The notes beneath the pieces are model-generated. The model was not told the origin of the DNA. It worked only from the letters and a program-made list of their open reading frames with translations, and searched no databases. From Nemophila menziesii (Eukaryota; Streptophyta; Magnoliopsida; Boraginales; Hydrophyllaceae): DNA of 64,000 bases. Location of the stretch: NCBI GenBank assembly GCA_029959085.1, contig JARWIR010000051.1, positions 2,294,001 through 2,358,000 on the forward strand, written 5' to 3'. Shown here piece by piece: positions 1-10,861 of this stretch (its first letter is position 1; every line of letters begins with the position of its first letter). The position numbers and the translations under genes were made by a program.

Positions 1-1415
1 GGTTCATAATTCCTTCCTTTACAGTTTGTAATTCCTTCATTAACACTTCGTAATTCCTTCTTTAATGGTTCGTAATTCCTTCTTTAAAGGTTGGTAATTC
101 CTTCTTTAACGGTTCGTTATTCCTTCTTTAACAGTTCGTTATTCCTTCTCTAACGGTGCGTTATTCCTTCATTAATGGTTTGTTATTATTTCTTTAGCGG
201 TTCGTTATTCTTTCATACACAGTTCGTTATTTCTTCTTTAGCGTTTCATTATTCCTTCTTTAACGGTTCGTTATTCCTTCATTAACGGTTTGTTATTCCT
301 TCTCTAACGGTTCGTTATTCCTTCATTAAGGATTCGTTATTCCTTCTGTAGCGGTTCGTTTTTCCTTCATTAACGGTTCTTTTATTCTTTCATTAACGGT
401 TCATTATTCCTTCTCTAATGGTTCGTTATTCCTTCATTAACGGTTCACTATTCCTTCTTTAACTGTTCGTTATTCCTTCTTTAACGGTTCGTTATTCCTT
501 CATTAACGATTCGTTATTCCTTCTTTAATGGTTCGTTATTCTTTCTCTAACGGTTCGTTATTCCTCCAGTAACGGTATATTATTCCTTCGGTAACGGTTC
601 GTTATTCTTTTATTAACGTTTCGTTATTTCTTCTTTAACGGATCGTTATTCCTTCATTAACGGTTCGTGATTCCTTCATTAACGGTTCGTGATTCCTTCT
701 TTAACGATTCATTATTCCTTCTTTATCGGTTCGTTATTCCTTCTCTAACGGTTCGTTATTCCTTCATTAACGCTTCGTTATTCACACGATTCGTTATTCT
801 TTCTCTAATGGTTCGTTATTCCTTCTATAACGGTTCGTTATTCCTTCTCTAACGCTTCGTTATTCCTTCTCTAACGGTTCGTTATTCCTTCTCTAACGGT
901 TCGTTATTCCTTCATTAACGGTTTGTTATTCCTTCATTAACGGTTCGTTGTTCCTTCATTAATGGTTCGTTGTTCCTTCATTAATGTTTCGTTATTCCTT
1001 CACTAACGGTTCGTTATTCCTTCAGTAACGGTTCGTTATTCCTTCATTAACGGTTCGTTATTCCTTCAGTAACAGTTCCTTATTCCTTCATTAGCGGTTC
1101 GTTATTCCTTCATTAACGGTTCGTTATTCCTTCTTTAACGGTTCGTTATTCCTTCATTAATGGTTCTTTATTCCTTCTTTAACGGTTCGTTATTCCTCAT
1201 ATAACGATTCGTTATTCCTTCATTAACGGTTCGTTATTCCTTCTCTAACGGTTCGTTTTTCCTTCTCTAACGGTTCGTTATTTCTTCATTAACGGTTCGT
1301 TATTCCTTCTTTAACTGTTCGTTATTCCTTCTTTAACGGTTCGTTATTCCTTTTCTAATGGTTCGTAATTCCTTCATTAACGGTTCGTTATTCCTTCATT
1401 AACGGTTCATAATCT
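1..1415. repeat. 22-bp tandem satellite array
   Basis: About 64 head-to-tail copies of a 22-bp unit, consensus GGTTCGTTATTCCTTCWTTAAC. Copies differ mainly at the TTC[A/T/C]TTAAC segment and at single bases. The array starts at or before the window edge and decays after about 1415. The period is not a multiple of three, so any ORF crossing it has a 22-residue period and is not a gene. Array identity is certain; whether it is subtelomeric, pericentromeric or local cannot be told. Confidence 0.95.
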
Positions 1416-2180
1416 TTTTTCTACGGTTTGTAATTTTTTCTTTAATATTATTTAGTTTAAGTACAATTTTTTATAATTTATTATTGAGTGTATTTTTTAA
1501 AATATATGTTACAAGTTGAATTAATATATAAATATATGACTAAATATGGGTAGGAGTGTAATTTCATAAATTTAAATTTATTGGAGGAAGTAAAATTAAT
1601 TTATAAATTAAATACCCATAAATTAAGCAAGGTTATTTAAGACAAATCACTATTCCTTAATTTAAGAAATTACATTAATCTAGTCATCAATGAGACACAT
1701 GACGGCATATTATTGGATATCATCCGTATATATTATACGCGTATGATAGAAGAGAATTCCGTAAAGAAAATCAATATCATTAATTATTCATTATGGTATA
1801 AAACTTTTGATATAAGTGGTGGATAATATTATTTCTGATTCCACTTATCTTTATAACTATTAATTATTTATTTTTTTAAAATAAAATCTTAAACATACCA
1901 TCTATATTACAATTAATTATCTAATATTGTTATTTTTCTTCATCTTCTTTTAACTAAAAAATCCCTCATATATATTTTTTAAGGGGTTATTGTTGAAAAC
2001 ATCCTCATAAAACTTTCTAATTGTTTTTTTATGCCTTCAATAATCTTATTTATAAAAAAATGCCTAATGAAGTAATTATTTATAGAAAACATCCCTTTTA
2101 TATTTTCTATACCTTTACTACCCTTATTATTAAATATATTATTTTATTTTAATACAATATTAATTTTTAAATATTAAACA
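1416..2180. other. AT-rich intergenic DNA, no gene seen
   Basis: AT-rich non-coding sequence. I see no coding frame or RNA gene. The part from about 1960 to 2170 has phrases of the type ACATCC...TACCC that also occur near 31380-31490, so it may be the flank of a repeated element. Confidence 0.5.
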
Positions 2181-2197
2181 AATAATAGGGTACTTCT

Positions 2198-2359
2198 TTT
2201 TCCTCCTCCTCCACCACCACCACCACCACCACCACCACCACCACAACCACCACAACCACCACCACAACCACCATGTATGTAACCACTACTACATCCACCA
2301 CAACCATCACCACCTCCACCACAACCACCACCACCACCACCACCACCTACTACTACTAA
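2198..2359. repeat. CCA/CAC trinucleotide microsatellite
   Basis: Nearly pure runs of CCA/CAC, with some ACA and ACT triplets, over about 160 bp. The glycine-rich reading on the minus strand is a by-product of the repeat. Confidence 0.9.
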
Positions 2360-2367
2360 TTCCATCG

Positions 2368-2813
2368 CACGCGCGCGTCCGTGAATTTTTTTTTTTTAAA
2401 ATCGTCATAACTAATTCAAAAAAAATCAGAAAATTAAAAAAATTGTATTTTTGAATAAAGCAAATTAATATTTACGTCTATGAATTTTTTTGTTTTTTTT
2501 TGAATTTTTTGATTTTTTTGAATTTTTATGATTTTTTTTTCGCAGACACGGATTTTCATGTTTTAACCATGGAATTCCATGTTTTAAACTGTGAAATAAA
2601 CATGGAATTTCATGTTTAAAACATGTAATTTCGTGTCTGCGAAAAAAAAATTAAAAAAAAATCAAAAAAATCAAAAAAATCAGAAAATTCCGAAAAAAAT
2701 CATAGACGTAAATATTAATTTGATTTATCCAAATATAATTTTTTTTGATTTTTTTGATTTTTATTGAATTAGTTATGACGATTTTAAAAAAATTTCACGG
2801 ACGCGCGCGTGTG
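2368..2813. mobile_element. Foldback (long inverted repeat) element
   Basis: Two arms of about 200 bp are near reverse complements. The left arm opens CACGCGCGCGTCCGTGAA at 2368 and the right arm closes with CACGGACGCGCGCGTG ending at 2811-2813. Further matching blocks run inward: AAAATCGTCATAACTAATTC, ATTAATATTTACGTCTATGA and TCGCAGACACG. The centre (about 2565-2630) holds small palindromes such as CATGGAATTCCATG. The element is non-coding. Its structure fits a foldback or MITE-like transposon or a hairpin RNA source. I found no convincing target-site duplication. Confidence 0.8.
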
Positions 2814-3077
2814 ATTATTAGTTTTTTTCTTATTTTTTAATTGTTAATTATAAGGGTAATTTTGGGATGGGGCTGTTTTCAATAAATATTTTTTCCTAGG
2901 CACCTTTTTCTAAATAAGTTTTTTAATAGGCATCAATCAACAATTGGCTCATTTTTTAATTTCTCAAAAACATATACGGATCATTAAGAATCATCATCAC
3001 ACTCGCATTCGAACAAAAAGCAAAATAAAATCTCTTCAATCTCACATTCCCACCAAGCCACTCATCTGAACAAGAAA

Positions 3078-3690
3078 CACTACTACATACGCGCTGAATA
3101 GCGACGACCCGTATCGTCGCTAGACAATGCGTTTTTTGTCGCTAAACCATAGTCTAATGACTTGATCGTGCTATTTTAAATACTTTGTAGGGATTATTCA
3201 ACCAATAAAACACTCCAAACTTCGGATTTAAAGGTATGTAACTCAACTTTTTTTTTCTTAAAATTTAAACAATTCCTTAGTTGGTAATGGTGAATTCCGA
3301 ATTATATGGTTGTGTTTAGGTGATTATTGAGTGCAATAAATAGGTAAAAACATCTAGTTTAGGTTAAATTTTTTTGATAGAATTAATTTTTGAAATTTAA
3401 TGGAACGTGAATATATTAGCTTGGAAGTGTTGTTATGTTTGTGTTTAGATGATTATTGAAGTAATTTTTAGTCTAATTTTAATGTATTTTAACATAGGGG
3501 CAAAATTGTAATTATTGCTAGTTTAGGGATATGATTGTAATTTTATAAAAGTTTAGGTGCCTTTTAATTACTGTAGATTTTTTAAAGTGAATAATAAAAA
3601 AATTTAATTTTAGGGGCATTTTTGTACTTTTAGATTGTTGATTAATTAATTTAGGGATAAAATTGGACGTTTATAAAAACATAGGTGCCT
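3078..3690 (+). mobile_element. CACTA transposon left end, truncated
   Basis: Begins CACTACTACATACG, the terminal signature of CACTA (En/Spm) elements. It is followed by subterminal motifs of the type AGCGACGA and TCGTCGCT (3100-3150) that fold on each other. Then comes AT-rich leader-like sequence as in the element at 9966. No transposase is left: the element stops where minus-strand copia gag-protease begins, near 3690. Confidence 0.7.
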
Positions 3691-4905
3691 TTTGGTAGCA
3701 TTGTTTTGTAAATTAATACAATAAAGAACTCCAGACAAAATACCATCCCCAACACATTCAGATTTATTGAAAATACTAAAAAATGTCTCTGAAAATGTAA
3801 ATGAATAACCAAAGGTACAAGTCTGGAAACAGAAATCAAGTTTCTAGAAAAACTTGGAACATAAAAAGTATTTTCTAATTTCAAAACATAACCACTACTC
3901 AAATATAAATAACATGTTCCAACGACTTCCACATGTGATCCCATCTTATTACCGGACAAGATGCATTGCTCACTGCCCACTGGTTTCCTTAGGTTTTGCA
4001 TACCCTGTAAAGAGTTGGCAACATGGATTGAAGAACCAGAATCAGTCCACCAGGTGTTAATATTAACATTAACATTAACAGTATTAGATTCATAACAAAC
4101 TAACGAGGTAGGATTACCTTTATCCTGAAGCCATTTCTGGAATTTAGCACATTCCTTCTTCATGTGTCCTTTCTTTTTACAGAAAAAACACTTATCTTCT
4201 TTCTTAATATCAGCTTGAGGTGCTATTTTACCTTTCCCCTTCTGATTGTTCTTTGGTTTGCCTTTTCCTTGAGTAGCCATCATTGCACTTTCACCTTGTT
4301 CCATTAACAACCTTTCTTCTTCTTGAACACACATGGTCATGAGTTTATTAATTGACCATTTATCTTTATGTGTGTTATAGGAGATTTTGAAAGGTCCATA
4401 TTGATTTGGAAGGGTGTTCAAAATATAGTGCACAAGAAAAGACTCAGAAATCTGTACCTCGAGATTCTTAAGTTGAGCCGAAATATCTCTCATCTGCATG
4501 ATGTGCCCACACACACCTCTAACACTTGTGAGCCTAAGTGAAGAGAGCTTCATTATTAGAGTGCTTGCCAAAGCCTTGTCTGAAGTGACGAACTGGTCAT
4601 CAATGGCTTTACGTAAATTTTGGACATTATCATGGTGATTTACTGAACCACGGATGCTTGCTGCTAATTTTGTCTTAATAAACATCACACTGAGGCGATT
4701 GGATCGCTCCCATTTTTCATAAAGTGCAATATCTGCTAGAGTGCTTTTGTCTGTAAGAGCAAGTGGTTCAGTTTTCCTAATAGCATCATCTATGTCCATC
4801 CACCCTAAGTGAAGGAGAACTCTTTCTTTCCATGACTTATAATTATCCCCATTAAGTTCGGGAATGTCACTTTGGATATCAGAAAAATTAACAGGTTGTG
4901 ATGCT
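3690..4905 (-). pseudogene. Copia gag-protease, 3'-truncated
   Basis: Ty1/copia gag with the start of protease, read on the minus strand. The first in-window Met of the long ORF is at 4799. Conserved gag residues (NGDNYKSWKERVLLHLG) continue in frame upstream to about 4905, preceded by TTATTTGCAG, which resembles a splice acceptor. Order: gag helical region; basic linker; zinc knuckle CFFCKKKGHMKKEC (about 4150-4195); protease site WTDSGSS (about 4035-4055). After the NLISVSRLV segment the frame shifts (about 3850) and coding resemblance fades by 3690. Integrase, RT and RNase H are absent, so the copy cannot move by itself. Confidence 0.85.
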
Positions 4906-5717
4906 GCAAATAAAGATTACATGCTTATTAATAAATAGGCTATTAATAAATATCATGTTTCACCAATGCAAATCATGATCTAATAAATCTAAGACATAAA
5001 AATTGCCTGTGGGCAAAATTTTTAATTCAATAAGATTTATAATCATATGACAAAATATATAAAAATATTATATCATTACTAAATAATAAAACTATCAAAT
5101 AATTATTAAGTCATAATTCATGTGGGAAAATTACGAATAATTTGATATTTTATCCTAATTAGTTATTTAAATATAATAATATTCATGTGGGATAAAATTA
5201 TTATATTAAAATAAATAATTACAATATATGTCTAATTTCATTATGTGATCTTATACCATAATACATATTTTATTCAACTAAGATGCTATGGCTATTTTTT
5301 GATTAAATAAAATATGTTGATCACTTAGACAATTTAATATACCATACTAAAATTTTATGAGTATATTAAACTATATAACAAAAATAGAATAAAATAAACC
5401 ATATATTTTATTCACATTTTGTTTACCTAACTATACTCATAAAATAAAAGTACATGAAGTATGAATATAAAAATATAAATATAAATAAATTCCTGGAGGC
5501 CGATGTAAAACTGAAGGATAAAAATCCAAAAGTACCATAAGTCTAAATGAAAACTAAAATGTCTCATGATAACTAATCATCTTCAACTGTAGGACATGTT
5601 AGATTCAACACAAAAAAAAAACATTTTGCAAAATTATTTTGGCTAAATTACTTCAGCCATGAACTAAGCAAAAAAAATACAAAAGTTTAACTAAATCAAA
5701 GCAGAGGTATGCTTAAG

Positions 5718-5729
5718 GCTCTGATACCA
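5718..5729 (-). other. Copia primer-binding site (initiator Met tRNA)
   Basis: The minus strand reads TGGTATCAGAGC, the usual copia primer site complementary to initiator-methionine tRNA. It sits two bases from the LTR end at 5732 and 5' of the gag above, so it fixes the element's orientation. Confidence 0.9.
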
Positions 5730-5731
5730 AA

Positions 5732-6140
5732 TGTTAGAAAAATCGATCAAACTAAAATGCGGAATAAATAAATAGATCGAAAAAGAGTAATGATACCTCC
5801 GGCCATTGATGTCTTAAGAAACTTTTCCTTATGTTTTGTTCTTCCAAACTCTCAAGCATTCAACTATAGATGGTGTATAATTTTTGTGTGAATGAATTGA
5901 GTTTAGGGACCAAAACTCTAGTTTATATAGCCAAGCTCCCATCAAGCTTTTTAATGGCAATGAATTACTAGGTGTTACAACCTTTCATTTGCAAATGGTT
6001 AATTAAAAAGTGTTACAACTTTTCATTTACAAATGGTTAATTAAAAAGTGTTACAACTTTTCATTTGCATAAGATTAATGGAAAAATCATTAAGATAAAA
6101 TTAGTGGATGGATTAATGTTGGATCATGAAAAGTCAAAAG
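5732..6140 (-). repeat. Copia 5' LTR (outer border uncertain)
   Basis: Starts TGTTAG next to the primer site, so on the minus strand the LTR ends CTAACA. A minus-strand TATA box (TATATAA, near 5924-5932) gives a plausible promoter. Positions 5972-6080 hold three copies of a 38-bp tandem repeat (GTGTTACAACTTTTCATTTG...), probably U3 enhancer-type repeats. The outer end could not be fixed and lies between about 6100 and 6240. Confidence 0.65.
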
Positions 6141-6245
6141 TCATAAGTTTATTTTATTCATCAATTTAAAATAAAGACAAATAAAATAAAATGAAGTTTT
6201 ATATTAATAAAATAAAAATGACTTATAGGAGCTTCACGACCCTCA

Positions 6246-6756
6246 ATGGATGTGACAACAGACGAACACAACAAATGGTCCAAGGATAAATGCACAATAC
6301 AACTTAGAGACTCAGCACACAGAAAAATTATATACAACAGTGATGCTTCTTTCAATACTAAATATGAAAACACAGGTATTGGAATAGCAATTACGAATAC
6401 TAAAAGAAAAAGCTATTACTATCAGATGTAATTCTATTTTAGAAGGCGAAGCACTCGCCGTTCTGAAAGCCGTGGATATCAGCAAGGAAAACAAGGAGAA
6501 AACAAAAGATGTACTTTCGGATAACCTTGATTTAATACAAGGTATTAGGCAAATGTCAACGGCGAGTTGGACCATTCAACCGATCTTACGCCAGATCAGG
6601 CAAAGGTCGGAAGAAGCAGGTCACATCACCTTCCGACACATTCCTCGAAGGATGGATGCCCTTGCGGATCGACTCGCAAAACACGTTAGGCATAGAGCCG
6701 GACAATCAAGAAATAGTGAGGCGGATATGACTGATTCTTTAGAAGACTCGGGATAG
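6246..6756 (+). pseudogene. RNase H-like (RVT_3) pseudogene fragment
   Basis: Two overlapping frames together give a plant RNase H-like domain of the type found at the end of LINE polyproteins and in stand-alone RVT_3 genes. The first frame (6246-6431) contains NSDASF, bearing the first catalytic Asp, and TGIGIAI. After a one-base frame change near 6428 the second frame gives EGEALAVLKAV, with the catalytic Glu, then VLSDNLDLIQGIR, with a further Asp, and a C-terminal RMDALADRLAKHVR. It ends at the stop near 6756. The frameshift within a short domain suggests a pseudogene. It could instead be the last piece of a 5'-truncated LINE. Confidence 0.7.
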
Positions 6757-7447
6757 GATAGGAACTGTTTTATGGCTTTCTCTTTTTTCTTGTCAAAAAA
6801 AAAAAACAGATCCCTTTTTTCTTTTCTTTTTTTGACGAGAGATCCCTTTTACCTCACCAGTAATTAAAATAATTAAAATAATTAAAATATTGTGGCACAA
6901 ATTTTCGGAATATCAGGTCAATTATTTCAGTTTATTTTTCAATAAAACATGAACTTTTTGTTGTTTAGCAACGTGACGACTCTTTTTATTCTCAACCTTT
7001 CTTATTCGATAAACTATACTACAGATTTTTCGGTCGGTAAGCAACAAAATGATATAAACCGTATACGAATCAATACATATTGCTAGCTAACTTACAGTTC
7101 TTTTAGCTTTGGAAATCTCCCACTATATTACAGATTTTGTTTTCTTCTTCTGATACCTAATCATCGAAGTTTAAAGCTTTACAGTTGGATTAGTTATCAA
7201 CATAAATTAAAGCCGTGCTGGAGAGGAGGTAAAGCCCTTTATATAGAATTTACATAATTGTTCTTTTGCATTGGTTCAGTATCTGTAACCCATCTTTTCG
7301 AAACTCAGAAAAGCCCCAATAAAGTGATTATTCGATCAGTATTATGAACAAAGAACAAAAAGAGGAAAAGAATTTGATCGATTAAATTTCACAACTACCT
7401 TTCATTAATCTATCTTAAAATTTTGTTGTAGGATCAGTACTCACTCA
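6757..7447 (+). promoter_or_regulatory. F-box gene upstream region with possible 5'-UTR intron
   Basis: No coding sequence. A splice-acceptor-like TTTTGTTGTAG ends about 17 bases before the F-box start codon, and a donor-like GAGGTAAAG lies near 7226. A 5'-UTR intron of about 200 bp is therefore plausible but not proven. A mixed T/A-rich palindrome lies at 6780-6845. Confidence 0.4.
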
Positions 7448-8926
7448 ATGGATACAAATAAGAGACCTAGGAATTCATTATGTATATTACCCGATGAAAT
7501 CCTAATCATGATATTGTCATGTTTGCCATGGAAAGAAGCCGTAAGGACAAGTGTTCTTTCACATACTTGGAAAAATCTTTGGAAATATTTCTCAGGTAGT
7601 ATGGAATTTGATGCAACCGAAACTATGAAACTTGCTATAGGTGATAACAACAAGCTTTACACTGGAGCATGTAAAACACGGGATTGTGTGAATCAAGTAG
7701 TGTTAAACTCGCATAAAGCCCCATCTTTGCAAGGACTAAAAGTTGTTGTTGGTTTAGACTTGTCTTTTACCGATTCCATTGATAAATGGATAGACTTTGC
7801 CATAGTTAAAAGGGTTAAGAGGCTCGAGTTAGATCTTTCAGTACCACCTGCCCATCTTCCTTACGTTATTAAGAATGGTAATTATAGTTACTATAAATAC
7901 ACCTTTCCAGATTGGTTATTGGACTTGCCTCCGATTCTAGATTTTTCAAGTAGTAGTTGTTTCGACACCTTAGAAACGTTGATCTTCAAGGGTGTAAATC
8001 TAAGTGAACAAGTTCTTGTCACACATTTCTTATCCGACAAAACATGTCCTCTTCTCCAACACCTATGTTTAGATGATATCCCGAGTATACGTTGTTTGAG
8101 AGTTGCTGGTCCAAGACTTAAGTTGAAGCACTTAGAAATTAAAAACTGCATAAATCTAGAGGATCTCAAAGTTTCGGCTCCAAAGCTTATCGTCTTTAAA
8201 TATGAAGGAAGATATTTAGATAATATGCCCCTCCAAGATGTTCCTCTCCTTTCCTCACTTACTCTAGGGGGTGTGTATTGTCATACTGTAATTCCCAGGG
8301 GACTATATCTCCTCTCGACCTATAACATCTCTCAACTCCAGAGGCTTGTACTTAACGTTGAACTTTACATGGTTAGTATTTCTTATTCTTAATTTGTTAC
8401 TTGATTATGTTATAATATATTATTTTTCGTTTAGGTTATAATTCAGAGATTTTTGGATGAGCATGTGTATCAAATTCCAGAATTTAGCAATCTCAAGCAA
8501 TTGGAAGTAACATTCACAAGTGGGAATGAAATTTTCCATAACATGCTCTTTCTAAGTTTACTTGTCCATGCTTCTCCTCGGTTGTGCGAGTTTGCCGTCA
8601 GGTATTCGATTATATACGGTTATCCGAGTAAATCACGTTCAGAGATATATGGAGGCGATCATCACCGTCCGAAGATTACAAAATGTTCACATGCAAATCT
8701 CAAGGTAGTGGAATTTAGTGGTTGGGTTGGGTTGGAAAGTGATTTTGAGCTTGCTATGCATCTTTCTCAAATTGGTGTGTCCCTTGACAAGATGATTATT
8801 GATACTCGCAATCCATTTGGTGACGTTAAGAGCAGCAGCTCTATAGACAAAACAGAAGCCGCTAAAGAACGTGCAAAACAATTGTCAATTAATTTACCAC
8901 CTCAAGCTAATTTGATCATATTGTAA
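7448..8926 (+). CDS. F-box/LRR-repeat protein, two exons
   Basis: Exon 1 is 7448-8371, intron 8372-8434 (GTTAGT...TTTAG) and exon 2 8435-8926. Both junctions are phase 0, giving 471 residues. Residues about 14-46 form an F-box (LPDEILIMILSCLPWKEAVRTSVLS...W) that would bind SKP1 in an SCF ubiquitin ligase. The middle shows irregular leucine-rich repeats of the plant F-box/LRR type (LETLIFKGVNL, LKHLEIKNCINLEDLKV), expected to bind substrates. The C-terminal part (SNLKQLEVTF, NLKVVEFSGW) resembles the tail common in the F-box/FBD/LRR group. No stop or frameshift interrupts it, so it is probably functional. This family is large and fast-evolving in plants, so the substrate cannot be inferred. 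Confidence 0.85.
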
Positions 8927-9393
8927 TTACTTATAATTAATTGTCTATCAATACTTGAGTTGAGTTTTTAATTAATTGCCCGGATACATTAAATTTAATT
9001 TAATTTTTAATCATAAACTTATAAAAATTGACAAAACAAAACATGATTCACAATGTTTTGGCATAAGAAAAGCATTGCATCTTCTCATATTAACGGTAGC
9101 CACAAGAAACGGTAAGGATGAATGCAAAAGAAACCTCGTTTTTTAATAGCCAAGAAGCAACCAAATCTAGGAAGGGATAATTCCTTAAACGTACTTAAAA
9201 AGTAACCTTACTTTTAATTATAGTAAAAGAAAGAGAACTATAACTCTTTTATACATAGTACAAGTACAACGCTATTGGGAGATTTGGGCGACAAAGCTAG
9301 GGTTTCTTATTATCAACCATTTGATATGTTCCCTGAGATTGGATCCAACAACAACATCTTCCGTTTTCATTTCTAAGCTGACAAGGGCGCAAG
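8927..9393. other. Intergenic, F-box 3' flank to unknown ORF
   Basis: AT-rich, no gene seen. An AGGGTTTC telo-box-like string at about 9299, common in plant 5' leaders, lies just upstream of the next ORF. Confidence 0.4.
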
Positions 9394-9965
9394 ATGGGGC
9401 TGTCTACAGACGGAGACAAAGACAATAGGGCTCTGAAGGATTTAGGCGGAAGAACGGAGAAGCAAAAGAGGAGGAGCATGGGGACACTTCACGGTAGCAC
9501 CATCATAGCTAGATACGAGCAGACAAAGGTTAGGTTACACTCTTATATAGGTATTAAAGAAAACACCCAAAAATTTGAACACATGGAATACAGAAAATCA
9601 TATGACCTTGAAGCGGAAGCGTCTCACGAATTTCAACGAAGTAACAACGCTGCTAATGGTAGCAAGGAATGCGATAGGGAGTGGAGACGCTGGGAGAGGA
9701 GAGTGAAGGGTATTAATGGGCTAAAAGATATCGAGATTTCAATCTATGGCAAGGATTACAGATTTTCAACATTGAGAACGGAGGAAGGTGATAAATAAGG
9801 GGATCTCTTCAATTTGAGGAAAAAGATGAGATATAAACATTTGGAGAATTGGCACACAGAGGATAGAGTGGCGAGGTTGAGGAAAGACACAAAAGAGGGC
9901 CATAATTTTGACTTTAGAATTCACAACGAGGATGGCTCAAAGGGGATTGATTCAGGTCTTGGGAG
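9394..9965 (+). pseudogene. Unknown polar ORF, one stop, cut by CACTA end
   Basis: I do not recognise this protein. The frame starting MGLSTDGDKDNR is open for 134 codons to a TAA at 9796-9798. The same frame then continues open (GDLFNLRKKMRYKHLENW...) to 9965, where the CACTA terminus begins. It is rich in Lys, Arg, Glu and Asp, with no membrane segment or known motif. One in-frame stop plus the transposon end suggests a broken host gene of at least 190 codons. A chance ORF or a transposon-carried fragment cannot be excluded. Confidence 0.4.
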
Positions 9966-10300
9966 CACTACTACAAGCAGGTCCTTTTGCGAGGACACCT
10001 TTCACGAGGACAACAAGTCCTCGCGAAAGGGTAGGTCTTTAGCGAGGACTTTCTTTAGCGACGACAAAGTCGTCGCAAATGTCAAGCGTCCAAAATAAGA
10101 TACTAAAAATAATTGAATAATAATGTAGATGTTAAAAATCGTCGCTAAAGAGTCGGTCTTTAGCGAGAAACTACATGTCCTTGCGAGAAGTACACCTTTT
10201 GCGACGACATTTAGAGCTTTAGCGAGGAAATCGAGTCCTCGCTAAAGCTCTTGCCGTATTAAATACGGACATATGGCTATTAATGCGAACCTTGAGCTCT
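9966..10300 (+). mobile_element. CACTA left terminus with subterminal repeats
   Basis: Starts CACTACTACAAGCAG. The next 300 bp are packed with short direct and inverted motifs: GCGAGGAC / GTCCTCGC, TTTAGCGA and GCGACGAC / GTCGTCGC. These match the subterminal transposase-binding repeats of CACTA elements. The transposase remnant follows on the same strand, so this is its 5' end. No right-hand terminus was found; the element is truncated near 13400-13600. Confidence 0.85.
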
Positions 10301-10861
10301 AAAAACCCCAAAAAATTCCAAAAAATTCCCAATATTCTCCCAATTTTTTTTCTTTAAACCACAAATTAATATTGGGCATCTCACTTAAGTAGCTTCAACA
10401 ATAAATCTAGCTCCATTAGATCAAATTTTCAAGCAAAAGTTTTCCACAATTTTAGGTATTTTCTTAACTTTTTTTTATATTTTGTATAAATATTATAATA
10501 TTTTGTATGATTTAGGCACAATTAATAGTGTTTAGGGTTTTGTTTGTGATATATTGTTAAATTCTCGTTATATAAATGTCTTTTTTTTTGAATATTTTGT
10601 TTATATTGTAATTTTATTTTTGTTAATGTATAGTTTTAGGTGTTATATTATTAATCGAAATTTATTGTGGATAACTTTGTGAATTATTTGGAAATTCTAG
10701 TGACATTTGTATAAGTGATTATGATTTTAGGGACTATATTTTTATTTGAATAATAAATTAAGGGCCTTTGTGAAATATTGTGATAAATTAGGTGTGTTTA
10801 GGTAATTTGTTATAATCTTATTGTTAGAGATAATAACTAGTGTTTTTTTGGATTTTAGATA

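Noticed and set aside
667..852. 61-codon ORF with repeated Ser/Phe/Leu/Val pattern
   Set aside because: It lies wholly in the 22-bp satellite; its 22-residue period is the repeat read through three frames.
1..1415. CRISPR-like regular repeats
   Set aside because: Units are contiguous with no unique spacers, and the DNA is from a plant nucleus; it is a tandem satellite.
2174..2365. Glycine-rich protein on the minus strand
   Set aside because: Direct translation of the CCA/CAC microsatellite; no start context or non-repeat domain.
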